Assembly (NCBI GenBank): GCA_964019415.1
Contig: OZ025870.1
Span: 7,558,915-7,622,914 of the forward strand
Source: Ianthella basta
Lineage: Eukaryota > Porifera > Demospongiae > Verongiida > Ianthellidae
Direction: 5' to 3'
Length of the DNA: 64,000 bases
The notes under the pieces are model-generated. The model was not told the DNA's origin. It saw only the letters and a list, made by a program, of their open reading frames with translations, and searched no databases. Each line of letters begins with the position of its first letter. Position 1 is the first letter of the stretch. The position numbers and the translations under genes are program-made. Shown here in pieces: positions 12,901-23,029 of the stretch.

Positions 12901-15900
12901 AGCTCAGGCACCATCTCTCTAACTGCTGCGAGCATCTTGTCCCGGTGCAGGCAGTTAAAAGCATTCTGGAAGTCCAACTTCAGGATGAGGTGCTGTGGCT
13001 GCAGGTTGTGGAGATATATGCGGGTGGCATGGACAGCAGCTTCGGCTCCGCGTGGAATGCCATACCCCAGCTGCTTGGGTCTCAAGAGCTCTGCCATGGC
13101 CTGCATAATCCTGTTTCCGGCACATTTAGCTACCAACCGTCTGAGGGTACAGCCAACAGCAATTGGCCTGACTCTGCCGTCCTTCTTCTCTAGGGCTATT
13201 AAAGAAGCTCCGAAAAAATAGGGGCGCGTGATGGGTAAGGTCTTCCCCTCTAGGAACAGGTTGGTGAATGAGGTAAGCGCTCTCAACAGTTGAGGACCAC
13301 CCCCCTCCTCCACTGTGCCAATCATGTCTTTGAGGTGTTGTGGGCGAAGCCCATCCGGGCCACCCGCTGAGCCACAAGGGAAGGACCTGATAGCCCTAGC
13401 CACCTCCTCCGGAGATACCTGGACAGCTTGACCCTCAGTAGGAGCGGGAGGGGGACAATAGTTGGGGTGGGGGGCAGGGTGTTTGTCTTTGAGGGCCTGT
13501 AAGGTTCTGTCATTGGGTTCTGCAATGGAATCTTCCGAGCTGGCAAGTCGGACTGCCCCCTTAAAGTCCCCCTCTTCTAGTTTCGATGCCACCCTGACTG
13601 AGAGAGTCTCCAGGGGATCCCGGGGTTGTCTACGGCACTGCTTGACTGAACTCTGCTGGGGAGATTCTGGGTCCGCTTCCTCTCTGATCATCTGGTTCAC
13701 ATGGGAGGCCAGACTTCTGCGGTGTCCACCTCGCTTCGGTACTCGAAGACAACGGGGTGCAAATTGGAAGAGGCGATCCCACGAGGCTGCGCTGTTGTCA
13801 GTTGAAACCAGGTCGAGGATGGTGGCTAACTTTCTGGCAGCCAGTCCTCGGGACGCCCGGGGGATTCGCTTAAGAATGTTCACCGATGGTCTTCTAGGAC
13901 GAAAATCCTGAGCAGGGGTTCTCTCCCTCTGGGGGAGCGAGGATGGAGGGTTCCGCGAGCCTGGGCACCGATCCTCCACTGGGCCGTGAACACGAATGAG
14001 CCCCGCTTTCGTTAATGGCATTGTGCGGAGGCAGATCGGACATTGTGCGCGGGAGGGATCTTCGAGCTGACTGGTCGATTGACACTCCGATGGTTTGGGC
14101 CGATCGCTGACCTCGATCGAAGACATACTGTAGACAATTTCGCTGCTTGACAAATGTCGAAGACGCAGTTCTGATCACAGTTCTGATCACTCGACTCAAC
14201 TCAACTCAACTCAACTCAACCCAGCTCGAATCTGCGCGCCATCAGCCGCCATCTTGCCATCCACCATTATATGTATGTATATATGTATATATGTATTTAT
14301 ATTATATTATATTATATTATATTATATATTTATTTATTTAGATTAGTGGTGTATATTGTTACTTGCACTGTATATATTATATTATTCACTTTAGATTAGT
14401 GGTGTATATTGTAACTTGCACTGTATATATTTCTGTCATTGCAAATGGCGGCGCTAATGACGTTCTTTACAAAGCTTTAAATCGTCTCTAATGGCATTTC
14501 GCTGTCTTTGAATCGAACGAAACGTGGTCATGAACATGTGTTAATAGAGTGATACTAATATAAAGCCGCGCGCTCGACGCTCTCTGTGTGCTAGGCTCAA
14601 AACCATCTTTCTTTGTAATTCGCCCTATATCCAAAGAACGCAAAGTGCTTATAGAACATGTTTAAGTAATAGTACTGTAGTAGGAAGCTTACCTAACTGT
14701 TTTCCTGCGAGCTACAGCCCCAAATACAACAGAAGTCTAATGACCCGTTGGCCAATAATGGCAGACCAGCGAATCATGGCATATATAGCTAGCCATGATG
14801 TGCTCATAGAGTCATCATGGGGTAGCCTTTCAGCCGGCACACTCCTCCTCCAGGCACAAAGTAACAATTACATTCTCATTCAGAATGTCATTACTATAGA
14901 TCAAAAAGCAGTTAGCAAACATTTGACAGTAGGGGTGCTTTCACCAGATGACTGGCTGCTCTGGAGACTTGAAACTCCTGCTAACCCAACAGTCTGGTGT
15001 ATCTTGATGTATCTTTCAAGCCAGCAACAATGCTGTACCCCCTACTATCTGATTTACTGAACATACATGGGGAAATTGCTAGCAAGTAGTTCGAGTTCGG
15101 GGGTGCCGCACGCCCCGGTGCCCCACGAGTTTTTTTAACTCGAAATACTTGTTTGTTTGCACTAATCTCCAAAACCACGTGGAGGATTCGCAGCAAATGC
15201 GGTCTGAATGTCTAAGCACTAGATGGAGGTTGTCCTAGGTAGTGTTTTTGTGCAAAAGTTTGCAAAATGAACATTCCCAACATTTCGCCGTGCTTAACTG
15301 TGGGCAGCCATCTTTGTTTTACAGATGACAGACAGTCAGAATGAGGAAGTCGAAGTACAAAGAGAGAATTACAAAAGAGGAAGTTGACGGACCTGCTGCA
15401 AATTTAAGTGCTGGTAACCTATTACCTAATTTTGGGACCCTGCCCTTTGGTCCTAAGACTTCTAGGCTCCAGTAGTCAAATACAGCCATCAACACAGCAT
15501 AGTTGGGAAACCAGTATAAAATCGTACCACCTTGTTATCAGCAATGAATGTAGCTTGCACTAGTGTGTGCTCTTTCTCTAAAAGGGACCTTTCCAAATTG
15601 GCCTTCAATGAAATGGTCTCCGCATTAAACGTAGCTGTAGTATCACTGGCACTAGCATCGCTGTCAAGGGTTGCTGCTGTAGCCTCCTCATTATCAGACC
15701 TGCCTTTGCCCATTTCTATAGCTAGGGAAGCGATAGATAAATCAACTAAAATCAAGGCAAATTCACTTTAAAACTTCGTTGACATGTTTTCTTCATTTTG
15801 TGGTTATCTCTGCTCTTTGAGGAGTTCTGCTCGCAACGATTCTCCTCTTCCCATTGTAGAACACCATCGGTACCTAGTCAACATCATCTGGGTCCTTCAT

Positions 15901-18900
15901 AGATTTCCTGAGCAAAATGGTTGATGCTCCTACTTGTCATGAGATACTACTCTTACCGTCTTTGGTGCTGAGATCTTCAGGGAAATAGTGGAAGGTAACT
16001 GTGGACGTGTTGGAATGATGAATGGCGCAGCTCACGGCACAGGTAGTGGTTGGCATGGCTCAACATGCACTCTGGTGGCACACACAATCCAGGTGAATAA
16101 TCAGCGATGACTACAGCATACTGCGACAGACAAACAACTTTTAAGTATGGAGGTGAAACAGTGGCAAGGCACCATGAACTGAATGGCTTTATGACCACAG
16201 CCCTACGTATCTATTTCAATAGGTGCATGGTTTCTATTGCCTACCATAGAAAACCATGTGAAACCGTGACATCATTATTTAAGTGGTCTATAGAGTCATA
16301 GATCCAGTTGCTATGGTAACATGCATCTGGGTCATGCATGTGTTGTGTGCTTATATGCTGTGCAGTTGCCTGTGCATGTATAGATATGTGTAGCTTGTTT
16401 GTTGTCTGTGCACATGCTATTGTATGTGTAGCTTTTACATGTCAAGTAAATCTCTGCCACACAGCCACCAAAGAGAGCAAGTATTTTGAGTTAGGTTGGT
16501 GGTTGATTAAATGGCTGTTCTGCCTACTATATAGCTATGACTACCTTTTCTGCCATGGCCCTATGTGTGAGACAGAATAAATGCATTACACATGTCGCAG
16601 TTCTTGGTCACACATGGTAGTCTCGTACCCAGACCGCTTTCTCCCCTCCATTTTAATATTATGACGTAATTGGTCGCGTATGACGTCATGATTAAATGGC
16701 CGGCGGACGGGTGGGGTCTGGGGGTACGAGACCACACACATGGTGCTATTACATGATTTTGTAATTCCTTCTAGGATGTTGACATACTCATACTGTACTA
16801 TAGTTCTAAGTCATGTTGCTGGCACCCTTCATTATGTGGTACTGCACAACGTACTCCCTTTTAGGCTGGTCAGGAGTGGAGACTTGTGTTACAGTACCTG
16901 AACAGTAAAGGTGTTCCTATTCACAGTGACTTTCCTATCCTTGACCAGTCTGTATTGAGACCTTTGAAGTTTGATGAGAGGCAACATCGTTGTCTCAATG
17001 CTGAACTGAAGTATTTATACACTGCTGTAACCAGAGCCAAGTGCAATCTGTGGATCTTTGACACCGACCGTGTGAAACACAGTCCAATGTACTACTGTCT
17101 GCTGAAGAAAGGGCTTGTGCGTATTTTGTCAGCATCTGACATGACTGGTGCAGACATTGACAAAAAAGGTTTTGTGCAGGAGTCATCCCCAGAGGAGTGG
17201 AAATCCAGAGGAGACTACTTTATGAAGAAGAGACTGTGGGAGCCAGCACAAAAGTGCTATGGCAAGTGTGGTGAGAAGGTACTAGCTATGGAAGCTGAAG
17301 CCTATCTCATAGAAAGCATGGCTAGAAAAGCTAGTGAACAGCCAAAGGTATCCCGTCAGCTTTATTGGCAGGCTGCAGAACTGTTCTTGCAGTGTGCAAC
17401 AAGCCCTGACAATCTCTTTCAGAGACATTTGAAGAATGCTGCTACCTGCCTCTGCAACAGCAAAGAATGGCACACTGCTGCTCAGTTGTATGAAAGCATA
17501 CAAGAGGTTAGCTCACAAAGCACAGTATGTTGAGGTGGGGTGTTTAAATTAACTAGTTGTCTTACATAAGATGACTAGTTGTCTGTAGCAGTGTGATATT
17601 CAATGTTTTTCCCAGTATCAGCATTTATAGTGATAATAATACATCCATACAGGACATGTTCAGTTAAAGTTTAGAGAATTAGGTTGCATTTTCTTTCTCT
17701 TTTTAGTATTCAATGGCCTTCAAAGCATATCATCGAGATCGATACTTTGAAAAGGCTAGTGAGATGAAAGAGAAGCAAGGAAAGTACCACGAAGCTTTGC
17801 AATGCTTGCATGATGTTGGAAAATTCCCCCATGCTTTAAAGAAAGCACTGGATTTCAAGCAGAGAGGCATTGAGGTAACCTATACTGGTCTCACTGTAGA
17901 AGATTTAGCTTACAGAACAGCCAGACATCACCACAACAGACAGGAACTTAAACTGATGAAAGAGTGTATTGATCTGTTACCAGATGTTGATGATAAGGTA
18001 AGACTATTGAAAGTGGCTAAGCTCTACAAAGAGGCAGTTACCCTCCTGGTAAAAGAGAATCTCCTTCAAGATGCATTCAGAATTTTAGCTGCTCAGAAGG
18101 AATATGATAAAGGCATTAAACTGGCAACCAGTAAAGACCAAGGTAAACAAGTGCTTAGATTCCTTCTCATGAAAGCCCGTGCCTTGCCTGTGGTGCGGCA
18201 TGCAATTAGAGAGATTTGTGCCTTTCAAGAAGAGCTTGACTCATCAGCAGCTGCTCCAGATTTGTCACGGTTCAAGGAAGAGCTGAAGACTGACTTGTTG
18301 CCCATTCTAGGGGAAATGTCCACTACCGTTAACAAGTATCACTTGATGAAGGAATGCCCTTTGCTGTGCATGGAAATGACCATTCTAGAGTGTATCTGTC
18401 ACTTAGATGCAGCTAAGATGAGAAGGCAAAGATTTTCGCTGAATGTGTTTGGAATGGTTGAGCAAATGAGGATCTGGATTGGATTGGAGTTGGCCAACCA
18501 CACCACCTGGCAATCTGATGACATGAAAGTCATCTTGAGGCAATGTGAAGCTGTTGTGGACTGTTTCTGCAAACTCAGCCAAATACATGACGTTGCTAAG
18601 GATGTAAGTGATACCTCTTGCAGCCTTCAGCAGTGGTACTGTATTGAAACGGACATTACTTCTTTTATAGTGCCCAAGGACCAAGATGTGTGGGTAAGCT
18701 TTGACAAGTGTCTGACACCGAACGCTGCGACAGGCGAAGGTGCCTTGAAGCTTGACAGTAAAAAGGTAATGCGCCAGTTGAAGCATCATCTTTGTCACTC
18801 TCTGAAATGTTGGCTGAGCATCTGCAGGAAAGGGGTTGAAAGGAAGGCTGCATTACCTTCTGTTGATTACCACAATGTGATATCTGATTGGACCTCTGGT

Positions 18901-21183
18901 CACATGCTGGAGGCTGGACCAATGGAGGAATTTCTCAGATGTTGCTGTGAAGCAGTTTATCTAGATGTAATCAGCACTAGTACTTTCCTTCTGGAAACCT
19001 TATTACATCATTCTAACTTGGACAAGATAATCCAAGAAATGCCAGAGGAGTTACTTAAAGTATTTGCAGAGAAGCTAGTGATGAATGAGCCAGATATTTC
19101 TAAGCATAGAAATAAATTGAATCGGAAAGTGAAGGAATTGCTAGCAAACAAGGAGTTTGGCAAAGTAATTAATGCCTTTCCTGTTAAGCACAGTGGGACT
19201 GGAAACAAGTCAAAGGCAGCCCTCCTTTCTTACTTTTCACCAAAGACATCTGTCTATATTCCATTGAGTGACATGCACCTTGTACTGCTTGATGAGTACC
19301 CAGTAGTGAAGGAGGTACTTTTGTCCCAGTACCTGCCTAATGTCTGCCGTGATATCAATGCCTTCATGTCTGCGTGGTGGATGAATGGAAGCCATGAATT
19401 GTTGCAATGTATGGTAAGAACAGATGTCAGTGATGGCTATCATTTGGATGACCATGGTAAAACCATTCACTGCTTCCTACTCTGGATTAAGGCTTGTAAT
19501 TTGTTTAACTTGCCTGACCCAAAGCCACTAGCTTTCTGCAAAATTCTGTGTGATCGTTTCTTTAGTTGTGTAATCCTGCGGAGGTCAGTAAAGAAGAAGT
19601 TTGACCCCGTGAATGCTCTCATCATTTTGGAGCTCCTAACTGCAACATTGGTCGCAATGCTGTCTTGCCAAGAAAGTATCTTAAGAATGCAAATGAGTAC
19701 CTTTCCAGGCTGTGTTCCTTACCTGTATGAGCATTTTGTACAACTGTTTAATGATTCATGCTCAAAGAGAGTAAAAGAGAAGGGAAAGGCCTTCCACTTG
19801 ATGGATGTTGTGTACCAAGGTGTGCATCAGTATCGAAATGTTCAGCAGATGGAAGTTGAAGCACGTCGCCTCTTGATTGGTGTGATAGAGCTAATTCTTG
19901 GAAAGCGCTTCAGAAACTACAATGTACTCAAGTATGTGATACTTGGAAAGAATAATGTGAGGAATGGGACACTGAGGAGATACTGTATACTGCTTCTCAC
20001 CCTACTGGGAAATTTTGAATTCCTTGGACAATCAGAGTGCTATCAGTACCGATATGAGCTGGTCGGTGTTGTTCAGTCAGCTACTGCTGGGATTACTGGC
20101 AAAGAGCCTGGAGACAAAGAGGTTATGGAACTGTGCAACTATCTCTGTGCAGCAGTACAATATGCAACCTGTACCAGTGATCTGTTCCATTTTGCTTCTC
20201 AGCTTTGCTGCTTTGGCGAGAATAAACTTGCCATGATTCAAAGTAATGATGCAGAGTGGACCTTAAACTTCCAGCCTGTCCACTTGGATGCAGTGCCCAA
20301 CGTGCCATTTCCTAAACTCCTTTTCGCTGCTCATCCAAATGTCATGTCTTTGCCTCCACCATCTCCCCATTATCCTCCAAACGTGCAATCTGGAAATAGT
20401 GAAACACCTTGGCCAGATTCAGCCGAGGCCTCTTCACCCATTGATATTGATTCTGGTGAACCGTTTATTTCCACTTTCGATCAGGCTTTTGAGGACACTG
20501 CTAACATATCCTATGACAATGAAGAAGAGGAAGGTATCCCTGCACTCGATATAGATGAACAGGCAGCAGATGTCTCTGCAGAGAAGGAGTTCATCAAGAG
20601 TGGATGGTGCAGTGCTTGTGGTGTGGAGGTAGTGAGTGCACAGCACCCTAATCCCAATCCTGAACAGATAGAAGAGCACAGCGAGGCGCCAACGGCCAGT
20701 GATACCATTCAGCACCATATTCAGTCAACAGCGCATGCAGACAATGTGAAAGGATACAGGGAATTTGATGAATTGAAGATTTCCTACCAGCAGAATGTTT
20801 TGCCGTTAGCAAATGCCACTCTGAATCACCCAGAGGCACCAATTCAATACGATGTTCGGCATTTTGACAAGCTGATTGACAAGTTGCAGAAATCTTATCA
20901 GGAGCTACAGCAAGTGCTGACTCCCAATGTAGCAGGACAAACCTCTCGTCAGTTTTGGAGTGGAAAGTGTAAGCTGTTAAAGTCTCGAGCTAGTGAAGTG
21001 AAGACGTGTGTTGAGCAGTTGAAAGGGATGCTTCCCAAGGTGGAGCCAGTGGCAGCCAGCCAGGATCAACAGGAGTCTTTAGATGACATTGAAGATGGGT
21101 TGGAACTAGAGGAACTGGCTCCAGAGCCAGCTGTAAATAGACTTGAAAAGACAGTGAAGAGGCACAAAGAGAAGCACAACTGA
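2674..21183 (+). CDS. TRANK1-like TPR/ankyrin/UvrD-helicase protein, copy A (3' four exons; 5' end outside window)
   Basis: Exons 2674-3924, 6423-9547, 16865-17524 and 17707-21183 join in phase to 8511 nt of whole codons plus two leading bases that complete a codon from an upstream exon. The product carries ankyrin-type repeats, a RelE/ParE-like segment, a UvrD/PcrA-type SF1 helicase core and a C-terminal helical solenoid, the arrangement of animal TRANK1 (TPR and ankyrin repeat-containing protein 1). Family knowledge suggests an ATP-dependent nucleic acid motor or scaffold; the substrate is not known from sequence. The TPR exons must lie upstream, because bases 1-70 resemble the first part of the intron that follows exon 5 of copy B (about 39652 onward). 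No frameshift or stop is seen inside the exons, so the copy looks functional. Its 7.3-kb intron 7 is filled with mobile DNA. Confidence 0.86.
3925..6422 (+). other. Intron 6 of copy A
   Basis: 2.5 kb versus 432 bp in copy B, so about 2 kb was gained or lost. I see no recognisable element: short open frames at 4789-5435 match no known family, and there is a small hairpin at 5981-6016. GTAAGT donor and CTGCAG acceptor are clear. Confidence 0.5.
6423..9547 (+). CDS. Copy A exon 7: ankyrin end, RelE-like segment and helicase motifs I-V
   Basis: The acceptor is at 6421-6422 and the donor GTATGG starts at 9548; the exon ends in phase 0. It opens with an ankyrin repeat (NSQGQTPLHEVALSKGKP), then an acidic low-complexity linker, then a RelE/ParE-like segment at about 7097-7395 (WEVDCTEKF, LGGLPEYLRRKA, RLTKGMRIIWQKA). 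Helicase signatures follow: Walker A GRSGTGKT at 7751-7774, Walker B DEVQD at 8963-8977, motif III GDTAQS at 9044-9061, motif IV NFRSH at 9191-9205 and motif V EAKGLEFDD at 9488-9514. About 400 residues lie between Walker A and B, including an acidic stretch, longer than in bacterial UvrD. Copy A has a few extra residues (ESYL) before ARGAKK compared with copy B. Confidence 0.9.
9677..10092. repeat. Imperfect inverted repeat (hairpin 1) in copy A intron 7
   Basis: Arms 9677-9878 and 9900-10092 are inverted copies, roughly 85-90 percent identical by eye, around a 21-bp loop. Both contain the recurring motif ACTTGCACTGGTGGTC or its complement. It is the left edge of a hairpin-rich block reaching about 14430. 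Confidence 0.7.
10069..10320. repeat. 76-bp minisatellite
   Basis: Three tandem units of 73-84 bp, each starting CTGTAACTTGCACTGGTGG and containing CTATGACCAACT and CTCTACTG.CACA, begin near 10069, 10143 and 10220. A (TGG)n-rich degenerate region follows to about 10680. One frame of the minus strand gives a repeated peptide (RKRPPVQVTV), but coding is not supported. Confidence 0.7.
10320..11386. repeat. TGG-rich, AT-rich and unrecognised repeat DNA
   Basis: Contains (TGG)n runs at 10318-10500, short ancestral-looking repeats such as CTAATTAAG(A/C)AAT.C three times at about 10750-11030 (spaced near 125 bp), an (ATATT)n run at 11300-11330 and (CCA)n at 11331-11355. No coding potential recognised. 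Confidence 0.55.
11387..12273. repeat. Perfect 244-bp inverted repeat with nested 39-bp inverted repeat (hairpin 2)
   Basis: Arms 11387-11630 and 12030-12273 read as identical inverted copies over all 244 bases, separated by a 399-bp spacer. Inside the spacer 11916-11954 and 11992-12030 form a second perfect 39-bp inverted pair that abuts the outer right arm. The right arm also forms the 3' end of the reverse transcriptase ORF on the minus strand. The perfect match indicates either very recent formation or continued correction. Confidence 0.85.
12144..14153 (-). mobile_element. Non-LTR retrotransposon ORF, probably RLE type, 3'-truncated
   Basis: A 669-codon minus-strand ORF. N-terminal C2HC zinc finger (CPICLRTMPLTKAGLIRVHG with Cys downstream), then a basic linker and reverse transcriptase blocks: RPIAVGCTLRRLVAK, HLILKLDFQNAFNCLHR (first Asp), QQGDPLGPLLF and YLDNGTLGGS (catalytic box). 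The second Asp of the usual Y-x-D-D box is Asn, so this copy may be inactive. The thumb (LYTLRTAPCFL) runs into the inverted repeat arm at about 12273, after which the frame is foreign and the expected C-terminal endonuclease is missing. Zinc finger placement and thumb wording recall elements with a C-terminal restriction-like endonuclease; that assignment is from memory. Confidence 0.75.
14185..14345. repeat. Microsatellites upstream of the retroelement ORF
   Basis: (CTCAA)n at about 14192-14221 and TATAT/ATTAT-rich repeats at about 14262-14340. Confidence 0.75.
14341..14437. repeat. Direct repeat pair of about 50 bp
   Basis: Two adjacent copies containing GATTAGTGGTGTATATTGT then ACTTGCACTGTATATAT (14341 and 14393). 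They carry the same ACTTGCACT motif that marks hairpins 1 and 2 and form the right edge of that block. Confidence 0.65.
14437..15140. repeat. Dispersed repeat family DR1, copy 1
   Basis: Similar over about 700 bp to 30935-31690 (intron 2 of copy B) and 61127-61880 (intron 2 of copy C); shared wording includes CAGCCCCAAATACAACAGAAG and the opening CTGTCATTGCA. As copies sit in different introns, this is a mobile repeat. No coding capacity seen. Confidence 0.65.
15400..15770 (-). pseudogene. Fragment of DDE transposase N-terminal region (Harbinger/ISL2EU-like)
   Basis: Minus-strand reading gives ADNKVVRFYTGFPTML, and after a frameshift VLMAVFDYWSLEVLG, the wording that precedes the catalytic DDE domain in transposases annotated as DDE superfamily endonuclease 4. 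The N-terminal part (LEKEHTLVQATFIAD) is open; the catalytic region is absent. A decayed fragment within copy A intron 7. Confidence 0.45.
15771..16608 (+). other. Intronic DNA without recognised content
   Basis: Remaining part of copy A intron 7. Short ORFs only; nothing recognised. Confidence 0.5.
16609..16744. mobile_element. Small TIR MITE with 10-bp target duplication
   Basis: Terminal inverted repeats GTCTCGTACCCAGACC (16620-16635) and its complement (16715-16732, two extra G) are flanked by direct repeats CACACATGGT at 16609-16618 and 16735-16744. A duplication near 10 bp is in the range known for Mutator-like elements. 113-bp body with no coding capacity. Confidence 0.6.
16865..17524 (+). 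CDS. Copy A exon 8: helicase motif VI and start of C-terminal solenoid
   Basis: The acceptor is TTTTAG ending at 16864; the donor GTATGT starts at 17525; 660 nt in phase 0 at both ends. It begins AGQEWRLVLQYL and carries the SF1 motif VI YTAVTRAK, whose arginine is the expected ATP-sensing finger. Helical TPR-like repeats follow (GDYFMKKRLWEPAQKCYGK, NAATCLCNSKEWHTAAQLYE). The open frame continues a few codons past the donor before a stop; joining at GTATGT to the next acceptor restores the same reading as copy B. Confidence 0.87.
17707..21183 (+). CDS. Copy A exon 9: C-terminal alpha-solenoid and acidic tail
   Basis: The acceptor is at 17705-17706 and the stop TGA is at 21181-21183. The exon starts YSMAFKAYHRDRYF, continuing TPR-like helices from exon 8 (EKQGKYHEALQCLHDVG), and runs over 1150 codons as a mainly helical region typical of TRANK1 C-termini. 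Toward the end there is a proline- and acid-rich linker, a GWCSACGVEVV segment and a basic lysine-rich end. No catalytic motif is recognised. It is about 37 codons longer than the matching exon of copy B. A block at about 18140-18430 is almost identical to copy B while its flanks are clearly diverged. Confidence 0.88.
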   Translation, partial: YSMAFKAYHRDRYFEKASEMKEKQGKYHEALQCLHDVGKFPHALKKALDFKQRGIEVTYTGLTVEDLAYRTARHHHNRQELKLMKECIDLLPDVDDKVRLLKVAKLYKEAVTLLVKENLLQDAFRILAAQKEYDKGIKLATSKDQGKQVLRFLLMKARALPVVRHAIREICAFQEELDSSAAAPDLSRFKEELKTDLLPILGEMSTTVNKYHLMKECPLLCMEMTILECICHLDAAKMRRQRFSLNVFGMVEQMRIWIGLELANHTTWQSDDMKVILRQCEAVVDCFCKLSQIHDVAKDVSDTSCSLQQWYCIETDITSFIVPKDQDVWVSFDKCLTPNAATGEGALKLDSKKVMRQLKHHLCHSLKCWLSICRKGVERKAALPSVDYHNVISDWTSGHMLEAGPMEEFLRCCCEAVYLDVISTSTFLLETLLHHSNLDKIIQEMPEELLKVFAEKLVMNEPDISKHRNKLNRKVKELLANKEFGKVINAFPVKHSGTGNKSKAALLSYFSPKTSVYIPLSDMHLVLLDEYPVVKEVLLSQYLPNVCRDINAFMSAWWMNGSHELLQCMVRTDVSDGYHLDDHGKTIHCFLLWIKACNLFNLPDPKPLAFCKILCDRFFSCVILRRSVKKKFDPVNALIILELLTATLVAMLSCQESILRMQMSTFPGCVPYLYEHFVQLFNDSCSKRVKEKGKAFHLMDVVYQGVHQYRNVQQMEVEARRLLIGVIELILGKRFRNYNVLKYVILGKNNVRNGTLRRYCILLLTLLGNFEFLGQSECYQYRYELVGVVQSATAGITGKEPGDKEVMELCNYLCAAVQYATCTSDLFHFASQLCCFGENKLAMIQSNDAEWTLNFQPVHLDAVPNVPFPKLLFAAHPNVMSLPPPSPHYPPNVQSGNSETPWPDSAEASSPIDIDSGEPFISTFDQAFEDTANISYDNEEEEGIPALDIDEQAADVSAEKEFIKSGWCSACGVEVVSAQHPNPNPEQIEEHSEAPTASDTIQHHIQSTAHADNVKGYREFDELKISYQQNVLPLANATLNHPEAPIQYDVRHFDKLIDKLQKSYQELQQVLTPNVAGQTSRQFWSGKCKLLKSRASEVKTCVEQLKGMLPKVEPVAASQDQQESLDDIEDGLELEELAPEPAVNRLEKTVKRHKEKHN

Positions 21184-22950
21184 ATACGTATAGTGTGCAA
21201 GATATATTATGTGTTGGTTAAGTGTGCATCAGTACATAGCTACATAGTCTTCATAGTTGTAGTCTAGAGCACAGTACAATTAATGTGTAGCCTATTTTTG
21301 TACAATATATTGTTAACAGTATTTCTTTATGCTTCCTAGGTTCCAACGTCTTAGTAATGTCTCTTTACCATTATGAATTTAAAATGGAATATAGTAGACC
21401 ATAGATAGTGCATGCAGAGCCTGAGTGCAAAATGGCTGAAAGATGCAGACAGTATTCCTTCCTTATACATGCATGAGTGTTGTCTTGTAACCCAGTCCCC
21501 CCAGAGGTGCATGGTCTGGTACTTTTGTTCGATATTTTGATACTGCCTCTGAGATGTTTTGCCAACATCTTGGCAAGTGCCCCCAATTAATTCATGACAT
21601 ACACCTTGACAGCCTGCATATCTTGTGCACTTTTAGCTGTAGACCTCTGTTGTACTGGTTAGAAGTGGATTCTCGTCAGTGTGCTTGTGTACCTATGCCT
21701 CTGAAAGTGGTTGATCAGAAATACCTGATAATCTGTAATCACCTATTGGGGCGATTGCAATGATGTTGGGAAGCACCCCTCCCTTGCAACAGTTTAAATA
21801 ATATTATACTTGTTCTGGTCGCAGATGTGTATGGTGTTAGATGGAGTTGAATAGGCTCAGCATCAAAGCTTCACTGGGGATGTCAATTCTTGGCAGAACA
21901 AAATATCTAGCCACCCAGGTCTATATGATACTTTGTAGCTGCCATCGCCTGATATACCAAATGTTTACTCAAATATTGCACAATTGTACCAGACCACCTG
22001 TCTGGTTTACATGACTATATATAGCATGAGTATACAGCACTGACAGTATTATAGTGGTATAATATAGAAAGCACAGTTATGTATAATCATACGTATAAAC
22101 CGTTTTTTGTATGTGTAATTCCCTGTCACAAAACATAATATTGAAGGTTACAAAAACTAGAAGAGAGACAAGAAACATGTGCATGCATGTCATTGCACAT
22201 GCCAGTACAGTCACATACAGCATGAAGTTACAGCCACAAGAGATCCTGCTTGCTACTCCTCCCAGCCATCCCAGCACTGCTGCTGCATTCCCCCACTGGA
22301 TGTCTATGGATAGCCCCTGCAGGTACAGGTACAGGTATGTAGGTATATTTTGTATGGCAGAACTAGCATACGTATACATAGCATGCACAAAACAATCTTT
22401 ATAGGAAATATTGTAGGTTTGTGTTTCATGAGCTTTTTGTGAAGATCATTGAAAGGAATCATTATAACCTCACAAACATGCGTTAGTTATTGGTTATTTA
22501 TTTTGTCACTAGCCCGATGAAGCACTTTTAAGCTTATCAGGCCAAGGAATTAAATGTTTGCAGTATGCTGTCTCTGAGAGGGTCACTCAGGCCAGGAAGT
22601 ACCTTAACAATAAATGGTAATGGTTTATGATATCTAAAACATCTGGTCAGACCATGGCCTAGGCAACCTGGGCAGCTCTCACAATGGAGAATTCTGCATT
22701 AATGCCGTCAATAACTGTGTTGGGTTCTTTGTGCTGTGCTGTCACCCAGTCTGATCTCAGCTGTGCTATGCATTGCTTTTCTAGATCATGAAATAGCATG
22801 CATTGATCTGGTGCAGAGGCCCCACCCTGTGTAGGGACAGGAGCCTGTATAGCTTTTAAGGGAATTAGCTCTCTTTTTTTGTATGTACATCTGCCCCAGT
22901 GTATGGCGACTCATGAAGTATAACATCATAAGCACCTCCTGTAGGAGAGA
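21184..22950. other. Intergenic DNA downstream of copy A
   Basis: Contains the 3' flank of copy A; no canonical AATAAA immediately after the stop codon was seen. No repeat or gene recognised. Confidence 0.45.
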
Positions 22951-23029
22951 TGTCACATACATGCACACATCCTGCTATGAAGGTTGAGAATACTGTAGGA
23001 AATAGTCCACCTCCCCAACCATGCCTTAG

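Noticed and set aside
17713..21183. Copy A exon 9 as an independent intronless gene starting at ATG 17713
   Set aside because: The TAT TCA codons before it are conserved in copy B and join to exon 8 with GT-AG sites and matching phase.
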